Source: Balanoglossus misakiensis (taxonomy: Eukaryota > Hemichordata). From it: 64,000 bases of DNA. A program made the translations under genes and the position numbers. The stretch spans positions 7,006,001-7,070,000 of the forward strand of contig CM082589.2 of the NCBI GenBank assembly GCA_040954595.2. Direction: 5' to 3'. Shown here in pieces: positions 31,551 to 40,033 of the stretch; the stretch's first letter is position 1; every line of letters begins with the position of its first letter. Below the pieces are notes generated by a model. It ran no database searches. It was not told where the DNA came from and saw only the letters and a list, made by a program, of their open reading frames with translations.

Positions 31551-32170
31551 CTTGTTTTACCAACGTTTCGATCCTTCACTGAGGATCTTCTTCAGGGATC
31601 TAAAAATAGCAAAATGCAAGTGGAAAATAAAAATGAGCTGTACGGTCAAAAATCTCATTGAGTACTGTATTAATAAAGTCGGAAACGGAGACAAAATAAA
31701 AACAGTCGGAACTGCAGTGGGACATGCGGACTAAAAATGAGACTTGAGTAAAATAGATGATGAGCGAACAACATCTTGTAAAACGGAATGATAAAAATAA
31801 ATATAAAGAGACAAGACAAGAGAAACTTACTCAGCAGTGATGGTCAGAATGTGGTCTGAATAAAGACAAAGAGGACTCCCTAGTATGGGAGGAAAAACCA
31901 AACGGACTGCCTAGCAGTAAACAAAGACTACAGGTGGTGAGAAAAATATGAATGAAAGAAAAAAGTTCTACCAGTCCTTTTTGTTGATACCAGTGGGTGA
32001 AAGGGTGCCAAGTGAATTAATAATTTTCAGTTCCAGTTGCTTTCTTATTTTGTCATGTCTCGAATATACCTTGCACAGACCAGTGAATTGGAAATGGTCA
32101 ATGTTTGATCATTTATATAGGATGAAGGAATCGACACAGCCCATGCACATGTACGATAGATTCGCTTGAC
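31551..32170 (-). mobile_element. Degraded 3' end of a probable Penelope-like retroelement
   Basis: Minus-strand sequence around 31975-32090 translates to fragments such as DHFQFTGLCKVYSRHD and LELKIINSLGTLSPTGIN. The second resembles the C-terminal motif of GIY-YIG endonuclease domains in Penelope-like elements (a Leu-Gly-Thr ... Pro-x-Gly-x-Asn pattern). An in-frame TGA near 32112 and a frame change upstream show decay. The hammerhead-like core about 380 bases downstream fits a Penelope-like terminal repeat. Reverse transcriptase sequence was not recognised. Confidence 0.4.
31566..31597 (-). ncRNA. Hammerhead-ribozyme-like core of a Penelope-like element
   Basis: On the minus strand, CTGAAGA (31589-31595, matching CUGANGA) is followed by a GATCC...GGATC stem-loop and then GAAAC (GAAA at 31566-31569). 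This is the order of conserved elements in a hammerhead ribozyme. Such motifs with short stems are known in the terminal repeats of Penelope-like retroelements. The cleavage-site strand and stem III are not convincing here, so activity is doubtful. Confidence 0.45.
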
Positions 32171-33046
32171 TTGACGACCGACAAAAGTAAAAATAACACA
32201 GACACAGTGATAGGAACAACAACAGAAATGACGACTAAAGAAACTACAGAGATATAACACCAAGCACGTCTGACACACATGCAACACCACGTGCATATCT
32301 GACATAAATGCAACACCACGTACACACAGAAAAAGAAACAAAATATCCGACAGAGTGTCCCCACAAGATAAATTGATGGCTGCAATTTCACAAATGGAAA
32401 AGAAAAATGATGATTTGTTTGGTTTGATGGAAAAACAACATACAGAGAAAATGAGAAGAATGGATAGAATATTGGATTTGTACGAACAGTCTATCAATAA
32501 GAACTAAAAATTATCATATAATAAATTTGACAAAATTCAGAAATGTTTTATCTAAATGAAATATTTCATAAAGTTTATTGTTACTAAACGTTTTCATTGA
32601 TACTGTTATAGTTATAGAAGTATCTGAATTTCTGGACAATTGTTAAAATTTTATTGGAGTGTTATATGTTCATACTACATGTTCGTGATGATTTTTTTTA
32701 TTTGACAAACTCAATTTTTAATCAGAATTATTCCATGTACACATGATAACCTTAAAAATATTTTGAAAATCTCAAACAATTTATTAGCATTGCTGTTTGC
32801 ATTTATGTATGTATGGTATGTATGTATTATATGTATGAAGACGTTGAACTTTAAAAACAAATGTAAAAATTCAAAAGTCATAACCAATGTTTATAGTTAA
32901 GAATATATGATACTTTTCATTTATTAAGTAATTATTACGCCATAACTTATGAAAAACAAATGTAAAAATTCAAAAGTCATTACCAATGTTTATAGTTAAT
33001 AATATGAGGTTATTACACGAATTTTGGTCGATAACGCGTCGTATTC
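32171..33046. other. AT-rich stretch, nothing recognised
   Basis: Contains a short direct repeat (AAAACAAATGTAAAAATTCAAAAGTCAT at about 32856 and 32954, each followed by ACCAATGTTTATAGTTAA). No coding or RNA signal seen. Confidence 0.5.
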
Positions 33047-33563
33047 GAGTGATGTCCGTATTTTGACGAGTTGCGAAGCAACGAGTTGCAAAGCAACGAG
33101 TCAAAATACGAACATCACGAGAATTAGTCTCGGTTACCCAGACGCCTTTGCTTCTTCCGATGCTCTCCAGAAAAGGGTCTGGGGAAATGCTATTGAAAGC
33201 TTTGTAAAACAAAATGGCCGATGTCAGGATTTTGATCATCGCCTGATTGGCTGAGCTGTCAGTATGACCCGGGTCACTGACTCTCGACAATCTTCATATC
33301 AAGAGACCGGTACTTGTTGGTTGATGCGAAAGGCAAAAGGCGTCCTCTGTTAGCATTGTTGGAGAAATTATATGAAATATCTTTGGTAGACGATTGTCGA
33401 AACTATTGCAGTGACTCGGGTCATACTGACAGCTCAGCCAATCAGGCGATGATCAAAATCCTGACATCGGCCATTTTGTTTTACAAAGCTTTCAATAGCA
33501 TTTCCCCAGACCCCTTTCTGGAGAGCATCGGAAGAAGCAAAGGCGTCTGGGTAACCGAGACTA
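33047..33563. mobile_element. Compound foldback element
   Basis: Two nested structures. First, a short palindrome at 33048-33120 (GTCCGTATTTTGACGAGTTGC and its complement). Second, 155-bp arms at 33125-33279 and 33409-33563, near-perfect inverted repeats around a 129-base spacer. The arms share GGTTACCCAGACGCCTTTGC. No coding capacity; class unknown. Confidence 0.7.
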
Positions 33564-33643
33564 CACGAGAATGCGTCAAGAAAACGGTTTCATTTTCATG
33601 TGTGAAAGGCAATCCATTAAGATACCTAATGATGTTGACACTC

Positions 33644-33995
33644 TTAATGATTCATGAGTTGATGTCTTCTGGCAATAACCCCAGGTGCATTCACATGAAC
33701 ATTTGGGTATTGGTTGGGATCATCAATATGCTGTGGATCTAAATCAATATAGTTTTCCACATCATCATGATGGATAATACAGAGATTGTGGAGAATACAA
33801 CCAGAAATAATAGTCTCACACACATCTTCAGGACTATGCATAGGCAATTCTCTGAGCCTCCTAACACGACCAATTGATCGTTCAACATTTTGACGGCAGG
33901 ATGAAAAGACACGATTGAGCCTGCGCTGCTGAATGGTTAAAAAAATCCATTGTCTCTGAAGGGAGTACATGTAATAAGCCATTCCTATGGCGCGT
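33644..33995 (-). mobile_element. PIF/Harbinger transposase, C-terminal fragment
   Basis: The minus-strand frame contains FSSCRQNVERSIGRVRRLRE then IISGCILHNLCI. That is the signature around the third catalytic residue (Glu in VER) and the CxLHN motif of HARBI1-type DDE transposases (DDE_Tnp_4). The upstream catalytic Asp region is missing because an 84-bp tandem array begins where the frame should continue. The element is therefore broken. Matching N-terminal sequence lies 0.8 kb upstream on the same strand (34777-35246). Confidence 0.7.
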
Positions 33996-34345
33996 AATCG
34001 TGTCAGCTCAAAGCGAATGCGGTGCACGTTCTCCGATTCAAAAGTGTCGACCTTCAAAGTTTATGCGGCGGAGTCCAATTCAAATGCGTGTCAGCTCAAA
34101 ACGAATGCTGTGTTGTCCGATTCAAAAGTGTCGACCTTTTAAGCTTATGCGGGGGAGTCCGATTCAAATGCGTGTCAGCTCAAAGCGAATGCGGTGTTGT
34201 CCGATTCAAAAGTGTCGACCTTCAAAGCTTATGCGGGGGAGTCCGATTCAAATGCGTGTCAGCTCAAAGCGAATGCGGTGTTGTCCGATTCAAAAGTGTC
34301 GACCTTCAAATCAAATGTGGTGCCTCAAAACGAATGCGTTTCACT
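33993..34345 (+). repeat. 84-bp tandem repeat inside Harbinger debris
   Basis: TGTCAGCTCAAA recurs at 34001, 34089, 34173 and 34257 (spacings 88, 84, 84). Within a unit, a GATTCAAAAGTGTCGACCTT half and a GATTCAAATGCGTGTCAGCT half are themselves related. Because 84 is a multiple of three, at least two plus-strand frames stay open through the array by chance. No promoter or start supports a gene. Confidence 0.85.
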
Positions 34346-34776
34346 CAAAAAGTGAGGTGTTAATTTTGGCCTCGATTACGCGCCATAAATGCCCACTATA
34401 CCTGGTAAACCACAATCAAGCTGAAAACTCTGTGAAATCTCCATCTGCCGCTCTTGTGCTGGCCACCTGATAACCTACAAATATTGATAATTCATTTGTC
34501 AACAATAATTTTTACACATAGCTGCAATTATGGCAAACATAAAATTGGACATTTCAGCTTGCTATACAGAGTGCAGTAGAAAAAAAATTGACACAGAGAA
34601 CCATAATACTAAAAGAAAATGCTAAATGATAATTTTTAATTGTCCCCTTTATGTTCTTTGATAGCAATAATTAAACAGAGCTTGAAATTATGCATTACCA
34701 ACTGTATTTTATTGAAATGTTAAAATATCTTTGTATATTCAAAAATAATCCATGAAGATAATCTAGAAAATGTACT
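34346..34776. other. Spacer within Harbinger remnant
   Basis: AT-rich, no open frame. It occupies the place where the central transposase catalytic region would lie. Confidence 0.45.
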
Positions 34777-35246
34777 TTACAATGTACTTACATCTTTCAT
34801 CACAGCAACGATAGTTTTTGTAACACGCTTTACTGATGAATGGACTGTCGATTTGGAGAGATTGAAAATGTGACCAACTTCTCTGATGGATTCCTGGTTT
34901 ACCATGTACCAAATCCATACCAATAATTGTTTTCTGGAGACACTTGAGGGCGGCCACCGCATTGTTCTGTTGTCAGTTTGTGGGCGATGCGACCCAGAAC
35001 AAACGTGAAGATATCTTTGCAAATACGAAAATGGATGCAAAAATCTTGCAAAGAATACTGTGGTACGATATCTTCGGCAAATTTTTTTTATCTTCGGAAC
35101 GTATTTTCGGCGCAAAAATAAACAGCTCAGAGAGGCAATGATGGCAGTATTTATCTGAAGTTGCAAAACCGCCGCAGAATCCAAAGATTCATCAAAATCC
35201 TCCAAAAAGTACGCAAAAACAAGAAATCTTCAAACTCAGACGCCAT
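34777..35246 (-). mobile_element. PIF/Harbinger transposase, N-terminal fragment 1
   Basis: Minus-strand frames include VNQESIREVGHIFNLSKSTV, typical of the helix-turn-helix in HARBI1-like transposases. The other pieces (MASEFEDFLFLRTF at 35246, ICKDIFTFVLGRIA) lie in different frames, so the fragment is frameshifted. The ATG at 35246 sits in a YY1-like AAATATGGCG. It lies about 200 bases upstream of the first sulfotransferase gene, in antisense to it. Confidence 0.6.
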
Positions 35247-35325
35247 ATTTGTTTACATGGGTTGCTAGGTCTATACTTGTATCGTTCGTTTGAACTTCCA
35301 GCTCCCGGGTTACGCATGACTGGGA

Positions 35326-35443
35326 TTACGTCAGCGCCAGCTACACTCGGGTAACTCGACTTAAGATAGACTGACCTTGTTTTTTTTTGGCAGCCATTTT
35401 TGTCCGCTACCTGTATAGGTGGTGACAGAGAGAAAGTGCTACG
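35326..35443 (+). promoter_or_regulatory. Promoter-proximal block of sulfotransferase copy 1 (variant CRE)
   Basis: TTACGTCA at 35326-35333 is a one-base variant of the CRE found upstream of the other copies. It is followed by the shared GCAGCCATTTTTGTCCGC and TACCTGTATAGGTGG, then GAGAGAAAGTGCTACG before the ATG. The GTATAG could be a splice acceptor for an untranslated exon. Confidence 0.4.
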
Positions 35444-36688
35444 ATGAAAAGACAACATAAATATATCGCTCTCGTTGGTGTGGTTACAGCGATTTTCGTG
35501 GTCACCGCCAAATTCAACATTTTTCAAGATTTACACGATGTGTTTAAACACAGCTCTAAGTCAGAAGGGACGGTTGGCGCGGACGATCTCTTCGCAATGA
35601 AGAACAAAGAAGGCGCCACGCGAAAGAAGAATGTTTCAGATGTACAAAATATGGACGAAGGCAAAGGTAACGAATCAAGAATGGAGGCTCACCTACTACC
35701 GAAGCATTTAGAGAACGCTTATGGCGGCGTCCGCGCCGAAAATGTTACTTGTGAGATAAATAAGACAACGACCTGTGAAACGGTCTACGTACGACTTCAC
35801 GGATGCCTGGCGGGAAAGCTCCTCGGCCGAGAACCGCTGCCGAATTTCTATCTGCTTGATGAGATAGACAAGGCGACCACGCAGCGCATTTATCGTCAAT
35901 CCAGCGTCGGGTTCGTGCACGTGCCGAAAGCAGGGGGTACGTCCGTGGAAGCGCTTTTGAAACGAATTGCCAAACGTTATCGGTGGAATCGTATGCACAT
36001 TATGCACTGTGCCGAGTTTTTCAACGCAGCAACCAAATTCCACGACTGGAATAAAAGGGTGCTTTTAACTTCGAAACGTACGTTTGGACTCCATAACTTC
36101 ATGAATCCCTCTGTTCCTTTCTTCTACCTGACGTGGTTTAGACACCCCATCTCTCGTAGTATATCTGCCTATTTTTACGTCAAGAAAATGCGTCGAAAAT
36201 CTCACAGCCTTTATCCAAAATACATATTTGACTCGAAAAATCTCACTGACTGTCTAGAAAAGTCGAAAGGCATCCAATTCCAAGAGTTTGACAACTACGC
36301 GGTGCGTTTGATGCAGTTTGGGGACTACCCGGTCATCGACACGACATTCGAAGACTGTTGCGGAGCCTACAAGGATGGTGTCACTCAAATAGCGGAAGTG
36401 ACCGAGGAACACTACCTGGTTGCTAAGCAGAATCTGGAAACCAAGATGGCGTTCGTCGGTCTCTTGGAAGATTTCAAGACATCACAGGACATGTTGTGCT
36501 TCATTTTAAAAACCCCTTGCCCGAAAGAAGACGTGCACGTGAACTCCAATAAACACCAACATGAACTGACCGACTTTGAGAGGACGGAACTTGAGCGAAG
36601 AAACCACTGGGACATCAAATTGTACGAAGATGCAAAACGGATTTATGAAAAACAGAAAGCAAAATATTTGGAACTTATCCGTCAATGA
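35444..36688 (+). CDS. Type II membrane carbohydrate sulfotransferase, copy 1 (414 aa)
   Basis: Predicted to transfer sulfate from PAPS to a glycan in the Golgi. Layout: short basic N-terminus, one membrane anchor (about residues 7-24), variable stem (25-95), then a catalytic domain. The 5'-phosphosulfate-binding loop is VPKAGGTS (160-167); the 3'-phosphate motif is WFRHPISRSISAY (231-243). TFGLHNF (213-219) offers a candidate catalytic His217 at the place of the HS2ST YHGHV motif. The C-terminal AKQNLETKMAFVGLLEDF segment also follows the HS2ST/uronyl 2-sulfotransferase plan, so I place it in the PF03567 clan. The acceptor sugar is unknown. Sequons lie at N63, N76, N100, N106 and N266; paired cysteines are at 305-306. 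Single exon. The start is fixed by conservation of MKRQHKY in most copies. Confidence 0.85.
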   Translation: MKRQHKYIALVGVVTAIFVVTAKFNIFQDLHDVFKHSSKSEGTVGADDLFAMKNKEGATRKKNVSDVQNMDEGKGNESRMEAHLLPKHLENAYGGVRAENVTCEINKTTTCETVYVRLHGCLAGKLLGREPLPNFYLLDEIDKATTQRIYRQSSVGFVHVPKAGGTSVEALLKRIAKRYRWNRMHIMHCAEFFNAATKFHDWNKRVLLTSKRTFGLHNFMNPSVPFFYLTWFRHPISRSISAYFYVKKMRRKSHSLYPKYIFDSKNLTDCLEKSKGIQFQEFDNYAVRLMQFGDYPVIDTTFEDCCGAYKDGVTQIAEVTEEHYLVAKQNLETKMAFVGLLEDFKTSQDMLCFILKTPCPKEDVHVNSNKHQHELTDFERTELERRNHWDIKLYEDAKRIYEKQKAKYLELIRQ

Positions 36689-37665
36689 AAAATTTCACAA
36701 CAACGTTTTGATATTCAAATGTATACAAATCTTGAAATGTAGGGACTGATGGACTACTCAACAGTTAGAATATCGTCCTTTTCCTGAGTTTTATATAGGC
36801 CTACATGTTTTGGCTTACTCTTAATCAATAATGTTAAACAGAGAGATAAAACAGGATTTTGTTCTAGTATAATACTTAAAGACTGTGTGATGGTGTTACT
36901 TTTTCAGTTAGGGGGTCTAAAATATTGTGGAAATTGCCGAGTCGGCACTTTTCTTGCACTTCTAATGCTATGAGTTTTCCTATGGTGAAAATATCTGAAC
37001 AATTCTATCAAAAAATCAAGCACGATGAGATTGACATAGTGTTTCTTTATTCTAATTTTTAATAATACTTCTCAACAGGGAAGGCGAGATTTAGATATCA
37101 GGAAGAACATTTCTGTCTCTTCAAAATATCGTTCCCATGACAATGTGACTTGAGGCCTTATAGTTGTGATTGTCTCCATATTTGGAGTGCGTGAGTATTT
37201 CTGCATAGAGTTAAAATGCTAAGCTTCAGTGTTGTTTGGGGGTCCATTGCATTTAACCACAGTTACAAGGAGACACTGTTCTTTGAATGTGGGGAGGGGC
37301 ACTCTTATTAATTGCAATGTCTAGAAAGTAAATAAATGACAGAACTTCATGATCTCTACAGGCGATCTGTGCCGTACAGAATTTATTTTCATGAGTGATG
37401 TGGTGTATTCTGCGGCAGAATTCTTTACTATCATCACTGACCTTGATTTGCCGCGCTGCTCAAGATGAAGGGTCGTAAAATTTATAAGACGCAGTGTTCA
37501 GCGAACCCAGATATGGCCGTGGACAAACTGACGCAACCTTTGTTATGCAAAGTAGGGTCAAATCGGGTGATTCACCTGAGGTCGCGAGATCGCACAGGTA
37601 AATTTTGAAAATACTGCTGGCGATAACGAGAGTTTTTTCGCAATTTTTGTGGGTTCCAAAACATA
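36689..37665 (+). repeat. 3' flank of sulfotransferase copy 1, shared with copy 6
   Basis: Nearly identical over about 970 bases to 57472-58442, including the same short form GACTGATGGACTACTC that lacks the TTAAGCTGG insert of other copies. The flank contains AAATAAATGACAG near 37330, a possible polyadenylation signal. The 130-base GACCTTGATTTGCCGCG block within it also occurs at 46430 and 55265. Confidence 0.85.
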
Positions 37666-37943
37666 CTGACAATCAAATGGTGTGTTACTCTGACAATAGT
37701 TGGGAAAGATAGAAAAAGAACGTGCAAGAAAGTTGAAAAATGTACACGTTTCGGCGACCATATTTCGTCATTCATCAGTGGTTTACCTGAGGTCGCGAGA
37801 TCGCAGTAATAAATTGTGAAACACTGGCGATAGCGAGGGATACTGACAACTAAATGTTTTATTAGTCTGATAAAATGTGGGAAGGATTATAAAATGACGT
37901 GCAAGAATGTTTTAAAATCCCCGCGTTTCGGCGATCATAAGTT
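37571..37943 (+). repeat. Divergent tandem pair around CCTGAGGTCGCGAGATCGCA
   Basis: Two units of about 200 bases each start with CCTGAGGTCGCGAGATCGCA (37576 and 37788) and end near CGTTTCGGCGA. Copy 6's flank holds only the first unit. Confidence 0.65.
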
Positions 37944-38140
37944 AGCTCTAGCGTTCTTGGCTTTAGATGTTTACAAACAGAACGTAGTCCCACTTGCTTA
38001 CTCATTTGCATAAATAGCCATGAAATACCGACAAAAATTATTTAATGGACACGTGACTGTATTTTATTGAAATGTTTAAATATCTTTGTATTCAAAAATA
38101 ATCCATGAAGATAATCTAGAAAATGTACTTTACAATGTAC

Positions 38141-38594
38141 TTACATCTTCATCACAGCAATGTGACACGCTTTACTGATGAATGGACTGTCGATTTGGAG
38201 AGATTGAAAATGTGACCAACTTCTCTGATGGATTCCTGGTTTACCATGTACCAAACCCATACCTATAATTGTTTTTTCTGGAGACACTTGAGGGCGGCCA
38301 CCGCATTGTTCTATTGCCAGTTTGTGGGCGATGCGACCCAGAACAAACGTGAAGATATCTTTGCAAATACGAAAATGGATGCAAAAATCTTGCAAAGAAT
38401 ACTGTGGTACGATATCTTGGGCAAATTTTTTTTATCTTCGGAACGTATTTTCGGCGCAAAAATAAACAGCTCAGAGAGGCAATGATGGCAGTATTTATCC
38501 GAAGTTGCAAAACTGCCGCAGAATCTAAAGATTCATCAAAATCCTCAAAAAAAGTACGCAAAAACAAGAAATCTTCAAACTCAGTCGCCATATT
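38141..38594 (-). mobile_element. Harbinger N-terminal fragment 2, antisense, upstream of copy 2
   Basis: Homologous to 34777-35246. Frames include MATEFEDFLFLRTFFEDFDE, then ICKDIFTFVLGRIAHKLAIE and GGRPQVSPEK, which resemble the HARBI1 N-terminal region. Small deletions (for example CTTCATC for CTTTCATC near 38147) distinguish it from fragment 1. Confidence 0.6.
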
Positions 38595-38637
38595 TGTTTA
38601 CATGGGTTGCTATACTACGCACGCTAACTAGATGGGA

Positions 38638-38791
38638 TGACGTCAGCGCCAGCTACTCGAGTTCCCCACCAGTTGCCTCGTGTAACTCGGACTTTAGACC
38701 TTGTGTTTATTTGCCAAGCGCAGCCATTTTTGTCCGCTACCTGTATAGGTGGTGGCAGGGCCAGTTCATGTGACAGAGAGAAAGTACTACG
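38638..38791 (+). promoter_or_regulatory. Promoter-proximal block of sulfotransferase copy 2 (full CRE)
   Basis: A perfect CRE (TGACGTCA, 38638-38645) lies 147 bases before the ATG, followed by CAGCGCCAGCTACTCGAG, the GCAGCCATTTTTGTCCGC block and a GGCAGGGCCAGTTCATGT insert that copies 1 and 5 lack. Confidence 0.45.
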
Positions 38792-40033
38792 ATGAAAAGA
38801 CAACATAAATATATCGCTCTCGTTGGTGTGGTTACAGCGATTTTCGTGGTCACCGCCAAATTCAACATTTTTCAAGATTTACATGATGTGTTTAAACACA
38901 GCTCTAAGTCAGAAGGGACGGGCGGCGCGGACGATCTCTTCGCAATGAGGAACGAAGAAGGCGCCACGCGAAAGAAGAATGTTTCAGATGTACAAAATAT
39001 GGACGAAGGCAAAGGTAACGAATCAAGAATGGAGGCTCACCTACTACCGAAGCATTTAGAGAACGCTTATGGCGGCGTCCGCGCCGAAAATGTTACTTGT
39101 GAGATAAGTAAGACAACGGCCTGTGAAACGGTCTACGTACGACTTCACGGATGCCTTGCGGGAAAGCTCCTCGGCCGAGAACCGCTGCCGAATTTCTATC
39201 TGCTTGACGAGCTAGACAACGCGACCATGTACACTTATCGTCAATCCAGCGTCGGGTTCGTGCACCTGCCGAAAGCAGGGGGTACGTCCGTGGAAGCGAT
39301 TTTGAAACGAATTGCCAAACGTTATCGGTGGAATCGTATGCACATTCTGCACTGTGCCCAGTTTTTCAACGCAGCAACCAAAATCCACGACTGGGATAGA
39401 AATGTGCTATTAACTTCGAAACGTACGTTTGGACTCCATAACTTCATGAATCCCTCTGTTCCTTTCTTCTACCTGACGTGGTTTAGACACCCCATCTCTC
39501 GTATTGTATCTGCCTATTTTTACATCAAGAAAATGCGGCGCAAATCTCACAACCTTTATGCAAAATACATATTGGACTCGAAAAATCTCACTGACTGTCT
39601 AGAAAAGTCGAAAGACTCCCACTTCCAAGAGTTCGACAACTTTGCGGTGCGTTTGATGCAGTTTGGGGACTACCCGGTCATCGACACGACATTCGAAGAC
39701 TGTTGCGGAGCCTACACGGATGGTGTCACTCAAATAGCGGAAGTGACCGAGGAACACTACCTGGTTGCTAAGCAGAATCTGGAAACCAAGATGGCGTTCG
39801 TCGGTCTCTTGGAAGATTTCAAGACATCACAGGACATGTTGTGTTTCATGTTACAAACCCCCTGCCTAAAAGAAGAGGTGCACGTGAACTCAAATAAACA
39901 CCAACATGAACTGACCGACTTTGAGAGGACGGAACTTGAGCGAAGAAACCACTGGGACATCAAATTGTACGAAGATGCAAAACGGATTTATGAAAAACAG
40001 AAAGCAAAATATTTGGAAATTATCCGTCAATGA
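38792..40033 (+). CDS. Type II membrane carbohydrate sulfotransferase, copy 2 (413 aa)
   Basis: Same anchor, stem and catalytic layout as copy 1 and intronless. The phosphosulfate loop is LPKAGGTS (159-166) with Leu for Val. It is one residue shorter because ATTQRIY becomes ATMYTY. It shares with copy 3 the KDSHFQEFDNFAVRLM and MLQTPC variants and with copy 1 the amino-terminal half, so it is a mosaic. An added NAT sequon lies in LDNATMYT. The 3' end reads LEIIRQ. The gene follows an antisense Harbinger fragment, and 3' homology with the other copies fades after about 40208. Confidence 0.85.
   Translation: MKRQHKYIALVGVVTAIFVVTAKFNIFQDLHDVFKHSSKSEGTGGADDLFAMRNEEGATRKKNVSDVQNMDEGKGNESRMEAHLLPKHLENAYGGVRAENVTCEISKTTACETVYVRLHGCLAGKLLGREPLPNFYLLDELDNATMYTYRQSSVGFVHLPKAGGTSVEAILKRIAKRYRWNRMHILHCAQFFNAATKIHDWDRNVLLTSKRTFGLHNFMNPSVPFFYLTWFRHPISRIVSAYFYIKKMRRKSHNLYAKYILDSKNLTDCLEKSKDSHFQEFDNFAVRLMQFGDYPVIDTTFEDCCGAYTDGVTQIAEVTEEHYLVAKQNLETKMAFVGLLEDFKTSQDMLCFMLQTPCLKEEVHVNSNKHQHELTDFERTELERRNHWDIKLYEDAKRIYEKQKAKYLEIIRQ

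Noticed and set aside
34000-34470. 156-codon plus-strand frame
   Set aside because: Produced by the 84-bp tandem array; no start context, promoter or family signature.
35708-36043. 111-codon minus-strand frame repeated in several copies
   Set aside because: Antisense shadow of the stem and PAPS-loop region; no independent evidence.
36412-36618. 68-codon minus-strand frame repeated in every sulfotransferase copy
   Set aside because: It is the antisense shadow of the conserved C-terminal coding region, conserved only because the sense strand is.
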